From: Thuidium tamariscinum
Lineage: Eukaryota; Streptophyta; Bryopsida; Hypnales; Thuidiaceae
Reading direction: 5' to 3'
Length of the DNA: 64,000 nucleotides
NCBI GenBank assembly: GCA_947034885.2
Contig: OX344758.2
Location: forward strand, 5,024,501 to 5,088,500
The position numbers and the translations under genes were made by a program. Below, in pieces: positions 46,451 through 56,662 of this stretch. Below the pieces are notes generated by a model. The model was not told where the DNA came from, did no database searches, and saw nothing but the letters and a program-made list of their open reading frames with translations. Within the stretch, counting starts at the first letter, position 1. Every line of letters begins with the position of its first letter.

Positions 46451-46970
46451 AAATGGAAATGAATCATAGTACAATACTCCAATTCAATGACATTTCATTT
46501 TAGGATATAATTTTTGTATATGTATGATGTTGTTTCAAAAGAGTATGTGCAAAAAAAACACGAAGTGATTTTGGCCTGGATTTTGGGCTAAATAATATAT
46601 ATTTCATAAGCATCATGGAATACATAGTTGGAAAAGTATATGACGAGGTTACTATGACCGTGACACCATCTAAAAATGCATGTGCCAATATCTAATATAA
46701 CGAATAATATCTATTGCCGAGATCAAAATTCTATAAGCCTATATTAAGCTAGGACCCTAAGTCTTCTATGAAAACATAAGTTCACTAGCTAGATAGTAGA
46801 AACTTCACTTAGTCTATGTCCATTGCATTGCCACTTGGGCCAGCCTCGTTGTCATGTGTCCCTACAATGACGGGAAGGTCTTCGTCCGAGCCTAAACGAA
46901 GTCTACGAACTGCGGATTGAGTTCTCCGCGCTGGCCCATCTTCCTCCAATACAGCCCTCATGATCTGTGA
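46451..46970. other. Intergenic DNA, no gene seen
   Basis: 3' side of the minus-strand RING gene; a short minus-strand frame at 46500-46688 has no domain. No poly(A) signal or terminator can be assigned with confidence. Confidence 0.5.
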
Positions 46971-48222
46971 TTATTTGAGGCTCTCGAGACATTGGCGAGT
47001 TCGAGGGCTATGCTGTTCAAGCAAGAAATCCATCCCTTCATGTCGAAAGGTTTCTCGCCACTCTAACTCCTCTAGTTGAACTAGTTCAGCAAGGTCAGAC
47101 ATGTCAATGTCGTCCACCATACGAATCCCATCGTCGTTAGTGATACGAACTCCATCCCTATTCCAAAACCACTGTTCAGGATGAGGTCCAAATTGAAAGT
47201 TCTCAAAAACCTCGTCCCAATGCCCATTGAAGCACTAATAGAAGAAATTCCGTCGTCCTTGGCTATACTTGTCCTTCATTGGAATCAAGTGTTGACACAC
47301 CTCCACTATTTGAGCTGGATTTTTTTCCCAACCCCATTCGGCAGAAAGGTTTTGTTTATCCAAGGAATGGACCTTCAATTTCCAACTCCACACCAAGTCA
47401 GTTCCCCACTTCTGAGCATGATCAGGGGGATTTTCAGCATTATATTCCCAATGTGGTGGCATGTATGAAACTAATCCAAACAAATCATACAAGCGCCCAT
47501 GAAAAGGAGCCTTGCACAAGGAACACCGTCGACGAACAACCATCAAGCTAATCAAATAAAATGGATGGTACAAGTGTTCGCACGTGCCTAGGTGCATTCC
47601 ACCTTCAGGGCCAAATGGATTTAGACAAATGGGACACGTAGTACCATCATACACGAAGCTTGAAGGATTTGGCCACAATAATAGTGGATTGCCGTTCTGG
47701 TCGAGGGGAGAGCCAACTTCATTCTTGAAATCCCAATGGTGTTTGGACCAATCGATGATTGTTGTTCCACCACCAATGTCTTTGGTCACCATTTCATCCA
47801 TGTTGAAATGATCATCCACGAGGGCCCACAATGTCAACCCCAAAACCCTCTCTTGATTGTGTGCGCCATAATTGTTGTCGATTTTTTGGAATTCTGACAC
47901 CATTTGCTGAGTCCTGTCAACAAAAAAGACACATGCTATCTTCCACTGGTAATATTGCTCCATCAACGCTTTCAATTGTTTTTTCAATATCAAATTGTTT
48001 GCAAGCACGTCCGTCAATTGAGTGCTTTGGTCAATTGGCATTGCTTGACCTACATTTGTGGGTAATTCTCCAAATGACAGTGCATCATCTTGAGTACCCT
48101 GTGTTGCACCAACTTCAACATGATGCACTAGAATTTCATCATTGATTGGAGGCCCTTGCGCTCCCCCTCGTGGATCCTGACCATCATTGGCCAATGTGGC
48201 TGCTTCAAGAGCATGCCGCAGC
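46971..48222 (-). pseudogene. Coiled-coil/RING-H2 family, copy 1 (amber codon, lost zinc ligand)
   Basis: The frame runs from 48222 down to TAG at 47235-47237 and continues in the same frame as CFNGHWDEVFENF and FGPHPEQWFWNRDG to TAA at 46971-46973, matching the C-terminal part of copy 3. The order is: helical region, WALVDDHF, IDWSKHHWDF, RING (CPICLNPFG...GTCEHLYHP...RCSLCKAP), WSWKLK, GHWDEVF, GPHPE. In the RING the sixth ligand is Tyr instead of Cys, so one zinc site is broken. No ATG opens the frame; the 5' end is cut at 48222 by a CAGGGTTGTC end, and the N-terminal part seen in copy 2 is missing. A RING-H2 protein would be an E3 ubiquitin ligase by family knowledge; the C-terminal region is not one I recognise. 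Confidence 0.7.
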
Positions 48223-48560
48223 CAGGGTTGTCTATCCCGACGTGATGCTGGCTTTTCCCGTCAGGATGTCCGTCGATGTCCGTCGGGACGCGTCCTGACG
48301 CGTCCGGATCGCGACACAATGCGGACGCGACCCAAAAGGGGCCAAAAATGGGAGGATGAAGTTCGTTGGGTCCGTCTCTAACCCGTCGATTAGACGGACA
48401 CGCGGCCTCCTGGACGGCCTGGTGGTCTCCTGGACGGGATGATCGTCTCCTGGGCGGACACTTCGTTGACTGGACGGGATGATCGTCTCCCGGACGAACA
48501 CTCCGTCGTTTGGACGTTCAATGAGTGCACTGGACGGCCTAATTGTCCACTGGACGGCAT
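48223..48560 (+). mobile_element. hAT-type end (CAGGGTTGTC) with GGACG-rich interior
   Basis: CAGGGTTGTCTATCCCGACG followed by many CGTCC/GGACG words (GGGACGCGTCCTGACGCGTC, TCTCCTGGACGGGATGATCG repeated). It has the same start as 34045 and nearly that of 31069. It begins exactly where the coding frame of RING copy 1 ends, so it probably truncated that gene. No right end or 8-bp duplication was found, so the right boundary is where the GGACG words stop. Confidence 0.5.
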
Positions 48561-48996
48561 GGGCGTCGACTCACAACATTTTCGTAGTGTATAAACACTG
48601 ATCAGCGACGAGTATAAAAATTGAACCCAAATCTGGCACTAGTGTCTTCTTGTTCTTATGCAATGTCTTACGTGCGTATTGGGGGTCATATATATGTTTC
48701 AGCTTCTAAAATAATTTACATTCTCATTTAAATTTATTTAATGCATTGAAAAATTGACAAAATGCTATGATCTATGATTGCTTCCATTCAGTACACAAAT
48801 CCAAAAAAAGGTGCAGCATTCAGGTAATCAAAGGAAGCAAATCGTGATCACAGATATGTTCAAAAAATTATTTTTATTATTTACACATACAAAATAACCA
48901 TCAGTATATAGGATGGTTGTAATGTGAGCTTCTCCTATGCTATTCTATTGTCCTACCTACCTCTTACTTCTAAGTCTACTACTTGTCACTAGAGCT
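48561..48996. other. Intergenic DNA, nothing recognised
   Basis: AT-rich; lies 3' of RING copy 2. No ORF of note. Confidence 0.5.
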
Positions 48997-49931
48997 CTAT
49001 GGGTCCACATTGCTTCCACTTGGTCCAGCACCTCCTGCTCCACTTGTACTAGCACCTTCAACATTGATATTGGTGGATCCTCTACCGTCTGGTCGAGTGC
49101 GACGTCTTCGAATTGGGACTTTGAAGTCGGGTTCGAGAATGCCGCACCGTATACTTTGTTTGAGGAATTCTTGCAAAGGCTCCATGCTCTGAAATGAATT
49201 TAAGAGAGCCAATGTCGAGTCACTGTAGGCCTTAGATAGGTAATTGTAAACAAGATTCAACTCCTCCGCTTCATTGAATGAGGTGTCAGATGTGGCTCGT
49301 ATCAATGCGTCTTCTGACATATCATTAGCATACCCTACAACTTCACCTTGGGAATTGAATACTATATCTCCCTCTGGATGGGGACCATCAATATAAACAT
49401 TCTGCTTCCAATCCCAGTAGCCACCAATAAGGGCTGCAAACCAATTGCGTCGTACTTTTCCTCCTCCATCCAGATGAATAGCAATGCCACACCGAGTGAT
49501 TTCTTGATTGGAGGCAAATGGGACATTTGCTAGACTTCTTGTGGGAACATAATGTCCATGGTGTGACCACTTCCAATACCAAGTCAAATCGGTCCCCATA
49601 TTGCTGCTCTATCTTCCAATGTTCCAGGGTAATTGTCCTCATTATATTCATAATCACAAGGCATTTTGCTCTCCAATCCAAACATTTGGTACATACGTCT
49701 ATGAAATGGGGCCTTGCACATTGGACATCTCTTCTTCACAACCATGTAAGCAATTAAACATTGTGGGTGGTACATGTGTGGACATGTACCCAAACTCCAC
49801 GCTCCTTCTAGGCCAAATGAACATGTGCAAAGGACACAAGTCGAGCCATCCTTCACAAAGATTGGAACATTTGCCCACACTAGTGGATTAAGCCTAGGGT
49901 TTTCTCCTTCCACTATCTCTTGTGGTGTGGG
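48997..49931 (-). pseudogene. Coiled-coil/RING-H2 family, copy 2: C-terminal half
   Basis: It continues the gene interrupted at 60006. From 49931 the frame gives the RING with all eight ligands (CVLCTCSF...GTCPHMYHPQC...RCPMCKAP). A 1-bp deletion near 49,598, between IWG and TDLTWYWKW, then shifts the frame. The rest (TWYWKW, GGYWDWKQNVYIDGPHPEGD, a helical tail and a Ser/Gly-rich end) is open to the stop at 48997. The protein region between RING and C-terminus follows copy 3 closely. With the retrotransposon, the frameshift and an amber codon upstream, this copy cannot make a full protein. Confidence 0.75.
49927..49931. repeat. Target-site duplication GTGGG (left)
   Basis: GTGGG just outside the 5' LTR, repeated at 60006-60010 just outside the 3' LTR. 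Five bases is the usual size for Ty3/gypsy integration and fixes the element borders. Confidence 0.93.
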
Positions 49932-51916
49932 TGTGGGAACCTAGAATACAGGTTTTTAATATTTAGTATAGAATTAGGAATAAAGAAGCTAATCTTAGAT
50001 AAATTTTTCGATTCTTTGATCAAGAATAGGGAAAATTAGTAAGATTAGGAAGAGGTGGAAATTGGAGACATCCAATGGGGATAATTAGGTTAAGGAAGGG
50101 AAGTAGAAACCCTTACCTGACCGGAAAATCCGGAACCGGATTGAGGATCTGCGGTTCAGCCCTAGGATCGTGGACGGGTCCAGATGTCATCCCAAGGTTC
50201 CTAGCACAATGAAGAGGAAGGCTACAGCGAAGCGGGCGAGGGAGAGTCCCATTGAGCTGGAGTCAAACCAAGATGAGTCCCCAGAGCAGAGCGAGCACGA
50301 AGAAGAGGAGTCGGATTCGGAATCCGGATCAGGATCGGAACCGGAACCGGAACCGTCAGAGCCGGCGGAAATCACGCCTCCGAAATCTGCGGGAAAGGGT
50401 AAGATTGCTGCCACGCCTTCCAAGGGCAAAGCAGCTGCGTCGGCAAAGGTTTCCACCAGTAGGAAACAGCCAGCACGCAAGGGAGCCGCCAAGCATGCGG
50501 ATTCCCCCCAAAAGCGGATGAAGAAGTAGTTAGGAATAGAAAGTAGAGTAGGTAGAGAATTTTGAGGAGCAGACTTAGTGGAAAAGGTGGAAAGTTACCT
50601 TTCCAGTAGGTAGGAAGCAGTTAGCAAGGTGCTTTTGACTTAGAATGCACCTGGTCAGTCAGATCCGGATTTTTCGGATCTGAGATCCACTTTTTTCGGG
50701 TCCAGTTGGGTGGATAGGAAAGTGACTTTTGTGGATAAGGAATGCCACCTGGCATTCTCTTGTCCTCTGATTTTGTTCCCTTGGGGCTTTTAGGGTTCCC
50801 TTGGGTTGGTATTTAGGGGTGGCTGTTAGTTGGTTGCCCCGGGTGTTCCTACTTCTGTTTTTCCTTTCATTTGCAATCTGATTTCCAGATTTCTACTTTC
50901 TAAGAGTTGGTCTGAACAAGTCTCGACTCTGGATTGGTATGCCGTGCAATGCTAGAACCATTGGATAGTGCGAGGTAGCTGGGTTTGCAGGTGTTTGGAT
51001 GAGGTGTCTCCCCCAGACTTTGTCTGAATCCGGTTCCGGGAAATTGAAGTGATTTGGTTGAGGCTACTGGTGTATTAGGATTGAAGTCTAGCTGCTGCAG
51101 TCACTTGGAGGCTTCTGTGTGGGAAAGCCGCTCTTAGATTGGGTGTGTTCTGCTAGGAGAGTGGGCGCATGCCAATTGACGTGTTGTTGAGGTCCTACTA
51201 TAACCGGAAGTGAGGGATGTGCAGACAGTTAGGATTCCCTAGTTATCTGGCTCCTAGATTAAGCCTTAGGAACTGAGTTTGGATAAGTCTGTCATTGTAG
51301 TAATGTGGGGTTTGTAGGGGTTTCCTGAGTGACCTACTAGTTGGGATTGCAATCCGGATTAGTTGTGAGGAGGAACTTGCAGCCTATTTCTTTTATGTCT
51401 TTTGTTATTTTTCTCTTTTAGTGGAACTCCATTCACTATAATCCTGAGGAGGGTAGGATTCAACGCATCCTTCCTAAATGCCAACCGCGGACCCCTCTAA
51501 TACAGAGGCTAAACTTCATTGGTTGCTTGAGTGATTGGATCCGGAAACCGGATCCGGAAGAGGTACAGAGTTTGGGCACTCCTTTCGGTTCCTAATCCGC
51601 CCAGTCGGATACTGTGAGTCCGGATAGGGGAAGGTACAGAGTTTGGGCACTCCCCCCTGTTTGGAGGTTGTTGTGAGAGTGGTAAAGTATGTATGAATGG
51701 TGAGAAAGGCAATCTAAAGGAATGCGGATGTTGTGAGGAAGTTTCCGGTTAGGAATCCGGTTACGGTTGTCTTGGGGTTGTTTTCCGCATCCTATTATTC
51801 CGGATATCTTGAGGAATCTACGTAAAATCCTGTGGGAACGATACACGAGTCATTTGAACGGTGTTAACGCCAAATTAACACCTACAGACGGATTTGTGCT
51901 TCCTTGTGCTACGACA
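49932..51916 (+). repeat. 5' LTR (1985 bp)
   Basis: It starts TGTGGGAACC and ends GCTACGACA. Offset to the 3' LTR is exactly 8089 bp with no indel. It contains an ORF (50209-50529). Confidence 0.95.
50209..50529 (+). CDS. LTR-encoded small basic/acidic protein (5' LTR copy)
   Basis: An ATG-started frame of 106 residues lies wholly inside the LTR. It opens with MKRKATAKRARESPIELES (a bipartite nuclear-localisation-like cluster), then a Glu/Ser-rich acidic stretch with alternating SGSGSEPEPEPS, then a Lys/Ala/Pro-rich half (GKGKIAATPSKGKAAASAKV) ending in RMKK. This charge pattern resembles linker-histone tails or other chromatin-binding proteins; no known domain is seen. LTRs normally carry no coding sequence, and the copy in the 3' LTR is identical. 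It could be a real accessory protein, the 5' part of a spliced Gag, or chance. Confidence 0.45.
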   Translation: MKRKATAKRARESPIELESNQDESPEQSEHEEEESDSESGSGSEPEPEPSEPAEITPPKSAGKGKIAATPSKGKAAASAKVSTSRKQPARKGAAKHADSPQKRMKK

Positions 51917-51924
51917 CGAAGAAG

Positions 51925-51942
51925 TGGCGCCGCTGCCGGGGA
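51925..51942 (+). promoter_or_regulatory. Primer-binding site (tRNA-Asp type)
   Basis: TGGCGCCGCTGCCGGGGA starts 8 bases after the 5' LTR. It is complementary, with one mismatch, to the 3' end of plant tRNA-Asp as used by Athila-like elements. Confidence 0.85.
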
Positions 51943-52102
51943 TTTTTAGTCTAGGTACTTTGAGTTTCCGGGCAGTTTTAGGATTGCCAATTCGTAGTCA
52001 GTATTTATACACAAGTTGTTTGGATTCTTTCCTTGGCCGAACAGACTGTTAGAATTCTTTCTCTTTGAGGGAAATCATATAGTTACGGAAGAGGATATCC
52101 TC

Positions 52103-53731
52103 ATGAAAAGGACAGAGAAAGGAGGAACCTCTGAGAGAAGGTCTGCCCGGATTAGGAGAGGAGAGGTACTTGTGCATGAGTTACCTGGAGTCAATACAGA
52201 CCCTAGAGAGCGTCCTGTGTTTGAAGTCCAGGAAGAGATTGTAGTAGAAGCAGTAGAAGGGGGAGTTTACACAACTCCTATTGCAGAACCGGACCCGGTT
52301 TTGACTGGGGAAGTTCCGGTTCCGTCTGACGAGGAAGAGGAACGAGTTGAGTCGGAATCTGAGCATATTGTCATGGCTCCTTCCACACGTCTGAAGTATA
52401 GCAGATTTAGAGGAGATGGGAGTGAGGATGTTGACGATTGGCTTTGTGAGTTTGAGTCCATTGCCACAGCAAATCAGGAGGACTTTGAGGCAAAGCAGCG
52501 CATATTCCAGGGTCTACTCAAGGGAGAAGCACTAAAGTGGTACCAAGACGTTCCGGTTATTACCCGGAATGATTGGGATCAGCTTACTAATCTTTTCGTC
52601 AGGACGTTTAGAGAGGCTGGAGGTGAAGCACGAGCCTTAGGAAGATTGAGTAGGATGACCATGAAACCGGATGAGTCAGTTAGGAGGTATGGGCAGAGAG
52701 TGAAGGCCCTGATCCTAAAGTTGACCACGGAAATCGCTCCTAGTGTGCAGATTGAGTGGTATGTTGTAGGGTTTCCTGAAGAAATGGGATTCCAGATCCG
52801 ACAAGCACGCCCAGCCACATTGAGGGAAGCCATGGAAGCCGCTCAAAATTATGAGGATTCTGCCCAATCCCTCCGGAATGCTTTGAAGAGAAGTGAGAGG
52901 AAGAGCAAGAAGCACTACAAGAAGGAGAGAAGAAGGAGAAAGTACTCCAGCAGCTCAAGTTCGAGTAGTGGATCTTCCACTCCCGCTTCCCAGTCAGACA
53001 GTTCGGATTCAGATCCTGGAGTTGCATCCGGATCCGGATCCAGACATAGACACGGTCATCATCACAAGAGCTCCAAGTCAGACAAAGGTAAAGGCATTGT
53101 GAAGGTGAAGGTTGAGCAAGACGACTCAAAGAAGCTGATGAAGAGCATCCAGGAGTCCCTTGAAGCCATCAAGGTCAACTTGGCGGAAAACCGGAACCCG
53201 AGGAAGACCGTGCCAACAAGCAGAGCAAATGTGTGGTGCCCAAGGTGCCAAGAAGCTGGCCACTTTGCCAGTGAGTGTAATAGACCCCCTGTGAGGCGGG
53301 TCCATTACGTAAATCCGGAAGGAGAGGTGTATGTTACCATTCCGGATGATGAGGAAGTTGAGGATACTAATCCTGTCTTCCAAGTCCAGCCTACCTACGG
53401 CAGAGGGAGAGCACCTCAGCAGTTGGTAAGGGCTAATGTTGTTCCTAGGTCTGTTCATCCGGGCATGATTCCTCAGTCAAAACCATTTGGGTTTTGCTTC
53501 ATTTGTGGTAGCCCGGATCACTATGCCAATGTTTGTCCATTCAAAGGACCAGGGCAAGGGGCGCCTATGATTCTACCATGCCAGAATTGCCAGGAGTATG
53601 GGCACATGGCATCTCAGTGTCAGAAAGCACCACAGACCCGGGTAGTGTATAAACAAGTAGAGGTCCCTCCTAGAGATCAGACCGGACTCAACTACGGATC
53701 CAAATCCGGAATTGAGAACCCGGAAAGCTGA
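52103..53731 (+). CDS. gag: Gag polyprotein of the LTR retrotransposon
   Basis: 542 residues from the first in-frame ATG (open codons extend upstream to 52016). An acidic N-terminal segment is followed by a Retrotrans_gag-type capsid core (FRGDGSEDVDDWLCEFES, LKGEALKWYQDV, FVRTFREAGG, VGFPEEMGFQIR), then a basic and serine-rich linker. Three CCHC zinc knuckles follow: CPRCQEAGHFASEC (about 378), CFICGSPDHYANVC (about 465) and CQNCQEYGHMASQC (about 493). It forms the particle and binds element RNA. It ends at TGA (53729-53731), and the next codon continues pol in the same frame. Three knuckles is more than the usual one or two. Confidence 0.92.
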   Translation: MKRTEKGGTSERRSARIRRGEVLVHELPGVNTDPRERPVFEVQEEIVVEAVEGGVYTTPIAEPDPVLTGEVPVPSDEEEERVESESEHIVMAPSTRLKYSRFRGDGSEDVDDWLCEFESIATANQEDFEAKQRIFQGLLKGEALKWYQDVPVITRNDWDQLTNLFVRTFREAGGEARALGRLSRMTMKPDESVRRYGQRVKALILKLTTEIAPSVQIEWYVVGFPEEMGFQIRQARPATLREAMEAAQNYEDSAQSLRNALKRSERKSKKHYKKERRRRKYSSSSSSSSGSSTPASQSDSSDSDPGVASGSGSRHRHGHHHKSSKSDKGKGIVKVKVEQDDSKKLMKSIQESLEAIKVNLAENRNPRKTVPTSRANVWCPRCQEAGHFASECNRPPVRRVHYVNPEGEVYVTIPDDEEVEDTNPVFQVQPTYGRGRAPQQLVRANVVPRSVHPGMIPQSKPFGFCFICGSPDHYANVCPFKGPGQGAPMILPCQNCQEYGHMASQCQKAPQTRVVYKQVEVPPRDQTGLNYGSKSGIENPES

Positions 53732-56662
53732 CCCTTAGGGGTGGGGTTGCTGGATAGAGTAGGACAGTCAGTACATAGAGTAGAAACCCGTAGCTCCACC
53801 AAGACCAGGAAGTTAGATAGACGTAAGATTAGGACCAGTAGACTTGCTAGTAGAGAGAGACGGCAGGAACCGGATTCCAGTGATTCTAATCACTCGGATG
53901 AATCCGGAATTGCTATACCCATAGCAACCTCGGAAAATGGGGTACAACCCAAGAGGATTTCCGAGGATGTGAGTGAGGAGGTGAGACGAGAACTTAGGAA
54001 TTCCGAATCCAGTCGACGGGAGGAAGAAGTTCCGGTTTCCGGTTTCCCAACCTCACCGCGGAAAGTCAGGTTTAATGACACCCCAGTTTTCATTAGACCA
54101 GAGGGAAGAGAGAATGAGTATGACATTCTGCAGGACATCAAGGATCAGAAGGCCAATGTTACAATTGGGCAACTTCTTCATGATAATGCCAATTATCAAA
54201 AGCTGATCCGGGATGCATGGAACAAGAGGAGGAAGAGAAGATTTAAGCTTCCTGCAGTGGCAGTCAACTTTGCACAAGTGGAGGATTATGGACCACCTGA
54301 GATGGTTGTGGAGATTGAGGGATGTTCCATTCCCAAAGTTTTGGTGGATGGAGGATCTGGAGTGAACCTAATGTTGGAGGATACTGCCTTTGACTTAGGA
54401 TTCACCACCTTTGAAACCACAGACCAAGTGTTGCGGATGGCGGATCAATCTCGTGTTGTTCCGGTTGGAAGACTTTCCCAAGTTCCAACCCGGATCGGGA
54501 AAGAGACCTACCTCCTGAACTTTGTGATCATCCGGGTAAACAAAGGAAGACCATTCCCTTTGCTACTTGGAAGACCTTGGTTGTATGCTGCAAGGGTGAT
54601 TGTAGATTGGAGACACAAGGAGTTTGTGATGGGGCAACCCAGTATCCGGATTCCTTGGAAGAATGAGGAACACATGGGAGAAACAAGTGATTCGGATGGG
54701 TACACCACTGATTGGTCAGATCCGGAGGATTCTTCCGCATCTGTCAACTTTGTGGAGGATTTTGATGGGATGACTGAAATGGATTTCGAATTTCCAGAGC
54801 CAATCCTAGAATTGGGCGAGCCTGAAGAGAAGGAAGTTCCTGATCTGGTTTTAGGATCCGCATCCGGTCAGTTGGAGGACCGATCACTTGGAGAAGCCAA
54901 TGTTCCTATGACAACAGATTGGATAAGGCAGCAGATTCAAGAAGGCAACTTATCCACTGTTGGTTTGACTCAAGGGAAGTCCGATCTTCCTTGGAGTGAG
55001 ATCCAATCCCAGACGGAGGAACTGGAACCGGATCGGATTAAGAACATAGTCAATCCTTCGGATTATGAGAAGGTAGAGGTTGAACCAGGAAAATCCTTTT
55101 TCCTTAGTAAATCTCTTAGCAGAACAGAGAAGAGGAACTATGTTCGGTTGTTGAGGAAGTATGTGGATGTGTTTGCTTGGACATCCTCAGATTTGGGTGG
55201 GATCCCACCGGATCTAGGGGAACACCGGATTGACTTAGTTGAGGGAGCTGTTCCTATCAGGCAACGTCAATACCGGCTGAATCCAAGGTATTCACTCATG
55301 GTGAAGGAGGAGATTGACAGGCTGTTGGAAGCCGGATTCATCTATCCGGTTAACAACTCGGAATGGGTTTCACCTATTGTGGTTGTTCCTAAAAAGGTGG
55401 GAGCAGATGGGAAGGTGAAGATCCGAGTTTGTCAAGACTTCCGGAAGCTGAATGCTGCCACGAAGAAGGACTACTTTCCGCTTCCATTTACAGATATAAT
55501 CCTAGATCACGTATCTGGTCAGGAATGCTACAGCTTCCTAGATGGATTTTCCGGATACAACCAAGTGTCTATCCGTTTGGCAGACCAACTGAAGACAACG
55601 TTTACCACGGAGTGGGGGACATTTGCTTTCAACCGGATGCCATTCGGATTGTGCAATGCACCCGGAACTTTCCAAAGGTTGATGATGGATATCTTCCGGG
55701 ATTTCCTAAGACATTTCTTGGAGGTGTTTATTGACGATTTTGCTGTGTTTAGCGAACAAGACAAACACCTAGAGTTCCTGGAGAAGACCTTCATCCGATG
55801 CAAGGAAACCGGATTGAAACTACATCCGGGTAAGTGTTTCCTGGGAATGCAGTCAGGGATTCTGTTGGGACATGTGGTCAGCAGAAGAGGATTGGAAGTT
55901 GATGTGGATAAGGTCAGGGCTATCCTAGCCCTGATTCCTCCCACATGTGTTAGAGAAATCCGCGGATTTCTAGGATGTGTTGGTTACTATAGGAGGTTCA
56001 TTGAGGGTTATGCCAAACTGGCTATCCCACTTACGGAACTCCTGAAAAAGGAAGTAGAGTTCATCTGGACTAAGGAGAGACAGAGAGCCTTTGAGGATTT
56101 AAAGTTGAGATTAGTCAAGGCTCCTATCCTGTCTCCCCCGGATTGGAAACAGGAATTCCATGTAACCCTAGACGCATCCGGATGGTGTTTAGGAGCCATT
56201 CTTTGGCAGTCTGAGGAAAAGAATGAGTGTCCTATCTACTATGCCAGTAGGCAAATGAGTCTAGCTGAGAGGAAGTATACCACAACTGAAAGGGAAGCCC
56301 TTGCTGTGGTTTATGCTTGCAAAAAGTTCCGGCACTACCTTTTGGGATACAAAGTCATTTTCCATACGGATCATGATTCCCTTAAGTACTTAGTGAATAA
56401 ACCGGATCTATCCGGAAGGATAGCTAGATGGATATTGTTGTTACAGGAGTTCAACTACGAGGTGGTAGTGAAAGCAGGCAAGGCGAATGCCAATGCTGAT
56501 TTCCTATCCCGAATGAGAGGACCGGAAGCAGCAACAGAGATTACAGCAGAGTTTCCGGATGAGTTCACGGATGAGGGTTTTCAGGAACCGGAATCCGGAA
56601 CCACATCTGTAAAAGATGCTGCAGTATTCCACATTGAAGGGGATACGTCTTCAGAGTTCTAG
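53732..56662 (+). CDS. pol: Pol: protease, reverse transcriptase, RNase H
   Basis: In the same frame as gag, right after TGA; the first usable start is GTG at 53741 and no ATG lies near, so expression probably needs read-through of the stop. The protease active site is DGGSGVNLM (near 54,345). RT has WVSPIVVVPKK, RVCQDFRKLN, FMPFGL-type NRMPFGLCNAP and FIDDF (near 55,730). RNase H starts VTLDASGWCLGAILW (56,163) and has TTTEREALAVVYA and HTDHDSLKYL. It ends NADFLSRM plus a linker. The stop is TAG (56660-56662) and integrase follows in the same frame. No other lesion is visible. Confidence 0.92.
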   Translation, partial: PLGVGLLDRVGQSVHRVETRSSTKTRKLDRRKIRTSRLASRERRQEPDSSDSNHSDESGIAIPIATSENGVQPKRISEDVSEEVRRELRNSESSRREEEVPVSGFPTSPRKVRFNDTPVFIRPEGRENEYDILQDIKDQKANVTIGQLLHDNANYQKLIRDAWNKRRKRRFKLPAVAVNFAQVEDYGPPEMVVEIEGCSIPKVLVDGGSGVNLMLEDTAFDLGFTTFETTDQVLRMADQSRVVPVGRLSQVPTRIGKETYLLNFVIIRVNKGRPFPLLLGRPWLYAARVIVDWRHKEFVMGQPSIRIPWKNEEHMGETSDSDGYTTDWSDPEDSSASVNFVEDFDGMTEMDFEFPEPILELGEPEEKEVPDLVLGSASGQLEDRSLGEANVPMTTDWIRQQIQEGNLSTVGLTQGKSDLPWSEIQSQTEELEPDRIKNIVNPSDYEKVEVEPGKSFFLSKSLSRTEKRNYVRLLRKYVDVFAWTSSDLGGIPPDLGEHRIDLVEGAVPIRQRQYRLNPRYSLMVKEEIDRLLEAGFIYPVNNSEWVSPIVVVPKKVGADGKVKIRVCQDFRKLNAATKKDYFPLPFTDIILDHVSGQECYSFLDGFSGYNQVSIRLADQLKTTFTTEWGTFAFNRMPFGLCNAPGTFQRLMMDIFRDFLRHFLEVFIDDFAVFSEQDKHLEFLEKTFIRCKETGLKLHPGKCFLGMQSGILLGHVVSRRGLEVDVDKVRAILALIPPTCVREIRGFLGCVGYYRRFIEGYAKLAIPLTELLKKEVEFIWTKERQRAFEDLKLRLVKAPILSPPDWKQEFHVTLDASGWCLGAILWQSEEKNECPIYYASRQMSLAERKYTTTEREALAVVYACKKFRHYLLGYKVIFHTDHDSLKYLVNKPDLSGRIARWILLLQEFNYEVVVKAGKANANADFLSRMRGPEAATEITAEFPDEFTDEGFQEPESGTTSVKDAAVFHIEGDTSSEF

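Noticed and set aside
47235-47260. Frameshift in RING copy 1
   Set aside because: Codon-by-codon reading showed the downstream GHWDEVF segment is in the same frame, so the lesion is a single TAG, not a shift.
40260-48230. Right terminal repeat GACAACCCTG for the element starting at 34045
   Set aside because: Not found; the CAGGGTTGTC at 48223 points the wrong way and is treated as a separate end.
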